Assembly (NCBI RefSeq): GCF_001442615.1 | Contig: NZ_LMXN01000005.1 | Span: forward strand, 186,001 to 250,000 | Reading direction: 5' to 3' | Length of the DNA stretch: 64,000 nt | Source of the DNA: Algoriphagus resistens | GTDB lineage: Bacteria; Bacteroidota; Bacteroidia; Cytophagales; Cyclobacteriaceae | Shown here: positions 62,715 through 64,000 of the stretch, in pieces | How the letters are laid out: the number at the start of each line of letters is the position of its first letter | How positions within the stretch are numbered: the stretch's first letter is position 1 | Notes under the pieces: model-generated | What the model was told of the DNA's origin: nothing | What the model saw: the letters and a program-made list of their open reading frames with translations, nothing else | Database searches by the model: none | Translations under genes and position numbers: made by a program

Positions 62715-64000
62715 TTAAGATGTCTGGAAATCATGACTCCTGACTGTTGATGTGGTTTCTTGTGTATAGTTCTGAATTCGTGAAAAAGGTCTTTTGGATG
62801 TAACCTTCCAATAGTTCTGGATTTGATCTTCCCTGCTTAGGGTATGGTGGTTGTTCCCACTGACATCATTGTACACATAAAGGATGTCATCGTAAAATCT
62901 CACTTTGGCAAAGCCGGCCAGATCAATCAGTGGAAACATGATGGCAGCATCCACTGCGGATTGCAACCAATCCCCCTTTTCATCCTTTAAGCATAGGTAT
63001 TCCCTGTCAACATTGCCTATGTACTGAAATAGCCCTGCCCTGAATGTTTTTAGGTGTGAGCTTCTCCAATGAGACCGTTGGACCAATAGGTCTTTCGGTG
63101 AAGCAAAAGGCTCACAAAAACCCCTGGTGCCATCTTCATATTGGAATTGGCTGTACATTACCCAGCACTCATGCGCATTATAATAGGAATTAACTTTAGC
63201 GAGCACCTCATTATCAGGGAGCCAGTCATCCCCGTCTACCAGAAGTACGATGTCTTCAGGCTTGCAATAGGTGGTTATCGCATGATGGATGTTATAGGCA
63301 CTACCGCATTTTGCCTTGTTTTGGATGACCATGACCTGATCATTGTCATCGGGAAGTATATGCGCACTTCCGTCCTCTGACGCATCATCGATATAAATGA
63401 TCCTGTAGTTTGAATAGCTTTGATTGACAAGACTTTGAAGATTTCTTTTTAGATAATCTCCAGCGTTGCGAAATGCTGTTATCACGACCAACCTGTTTGA
63501 GGTTAGCCCAGGACGGGAAACAGGGGGATAAAGATCATGGGTTGCCATGCTCAGCCCTCTTTGTGCCGAATCTCTGGCAGCCGCGGAGACAGCCGGCTGC
63601 TTAAGGACAGCCGTGAATGCCCTGATAGCTTCGGAAATCCTTCCGGTTCCATAGGCACATATGCCATACTCCAGTTGGAGTTGGTAGTCGTAAATTGTCC
63701 TTTCTATAAAGAGCGTATCTTCAGTAGGATAATTAATACCGTTACTGACGAATGCGCAGTAGGTGTAGGCAGCCTGAAGCTGTCCGTTTTCTCTGAGGCA
63801 TCTTACCAATAAATAAAGGGGTTCGTATCTCCAGGGTCGGCTTTCATAGGCATTCAACAGGTCATTTCTTACCTCATCCCAGCCATAATTTGACAAAAGC
63901 TTCATCCTTGCAGCCTGAAAGCTGGCATACCAGCGTTCCTCTTCCCAAGCTTCTGATAGCTGCGCCCTTTTGGTGTACCAGATCAGGGCTTCTTCATAGC
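62715..64000 (-). CDS. Glycosyltransferase family 2 with N-terminal TPR, 5' part outside
   Basis: Open to the right edge; the sequence continues in frame past the Met at 63905 (YEEALIWYTKRAQLSEAWEE), a TPR-like helix, so the true start is outside. The TPR part has at least three repeats (LLNAYESRPWRYEPLYLL, QLQAAYTYCAFVSNG, YDYQLQLEYGICAYGTGRI). The GT2 domain begins near LVVITAFRNAGDYLKRNLQSL, with the DxD-type site LLVDGDDWLPD. It lacks membrane segments. Likely cytoplasmic; the acceptor may be a protein, possibly the glycine-rich partners downstream. Confidence 0.88.
   Translation of the reverse strand, partial: YEEALIWYTKRAQLSEAWEEERWYASFQAARMKLLSNYGWDEVRNDLLNAYESRPWRYEPLYLLVRCLRENGQLQAAYTYCAFVSNGINYPTEDTLFIERTIYDYQLQLEYGICAYGTGRISEAIRAFTAVLKQPAVSAAARDSAQRGLSMATHDLYPPVSRPGLTSNRLVVITAFRNAGDYLKRNLQSLVNQSYSNYRIIYIDDASEDGSAHILPDDNDQVMVIQNKAKCGSAYNIHHAITTYCKPEDIVLLVDGDDWLPDNEVLAKVNSYYNAHECWVMYSQFQYEDGTRGFCEPFASPKDLLVQRSHWRSSHLKTFRAGLFQYIGNVDREYLCLKDEKGDWLQSAVDAAIMFPLIDLAGFAKVRFYDDILYVYNDVSGNNHHTLSREDQIQNYWKVTSKRPFSRIQNYTQETTSTVRSHDFQTS

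Overview
The window looks like a chromosomal segment of a Bacteroidota bacterium, probably a Cytophagales or Algoriphagus-like lineage. The evidence is a SusD/RagB lipoprotein at the left edge, two good promoters of the Bacteroidota type (TAnnTTTG at -7, TTTG or TTG about 20 bases upstream), weak Shine-Dalgarno sequences, and many families common in that phylum. No tRNA, rRNA, CRISPR array or intact transposon was seen.

Layout. (1) 1-1.2 kb: 3' part of a susD gene. (2) 1.9-16.1 kb, all on the + strand: a carbon and ion block with a beta-phosphoglucomutase/trehalose-phosphatase fusion, a GH65 phosphorylase, a P2A cation ATPase, a PfkB kinase, PEP synthase, a DUF1772-like membrane protein and a second P2A ATPase. 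(3) 16.5-22.2 kb: a Na+/H+ antiporter, a DUF72 protein, a short-chain dehydrogenase and a frameshifted zinc alcohol dehydrogenase. (4) 22.7-30.8 kb: regulators, namely a single-domain response regulator with an AraC-type protein, a sigma-54 activator with an aberrant receiver, a hybrid-length PAS histidine kinase, and a DUF892 stress protein. (5) 31-41.7 kb: stress and redox genes (SDR, CinA-like, dodecin, small-alarmone-hydrolase-like HD protein, phosphoribosyltransferase, a broken erythromycin esterase, pyruvate-oxidase-like enzyme, flavodoxin-fold reductase, sugar-nucleotide epimerase) plus a decayed epimerase copy. (6) 42-46.7 kb: MscS channel, copper-storage-like four-helix protein, DUF421, HxlR regulator with a quinone oxidoreductase. 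(7) 47-50.7 kb: an ArsR-led operon of SRPBCC, RibD-like reductase and NTF2-like genes. (8) 51-54 kb: Crp-type regulator, rhodanese-MBL fusion, MFS. (9) 54.8-59.3 kb: EamA and DUF1275 membrane proteins, an AhpD-like protein with an ECF41-type sigma factor. (10) 60-64 kb: two paralogous glycine-rich proteins and a TPR/GT2 glycosyltransferase cut by the right edge.

Two things stand out. First, a short conserved leader of about 90 bases occurs three times, always on the coding strand and starting 90-92 bases before the start codon of the next gene (GH65 at 3643, pfkB at 9006, quinone oxidoreductase at 45715). Each copy is an open frame of 26-31 codons ending just before or on the next start codon, with a conserved (H/Y)AR(F/L)H(I/M) motif at codons 17-22. 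Second, the set OtsB1-like pair, CtpF-like ATPases, Pfk-2-like kinase and erythromycin esterase/phosphoribosyltransferase parallels the enzyme content of the mycobacterial DosR dormancy regulon, which suggests a low-oxygen or energy-stress island. The regulatory link is inference.
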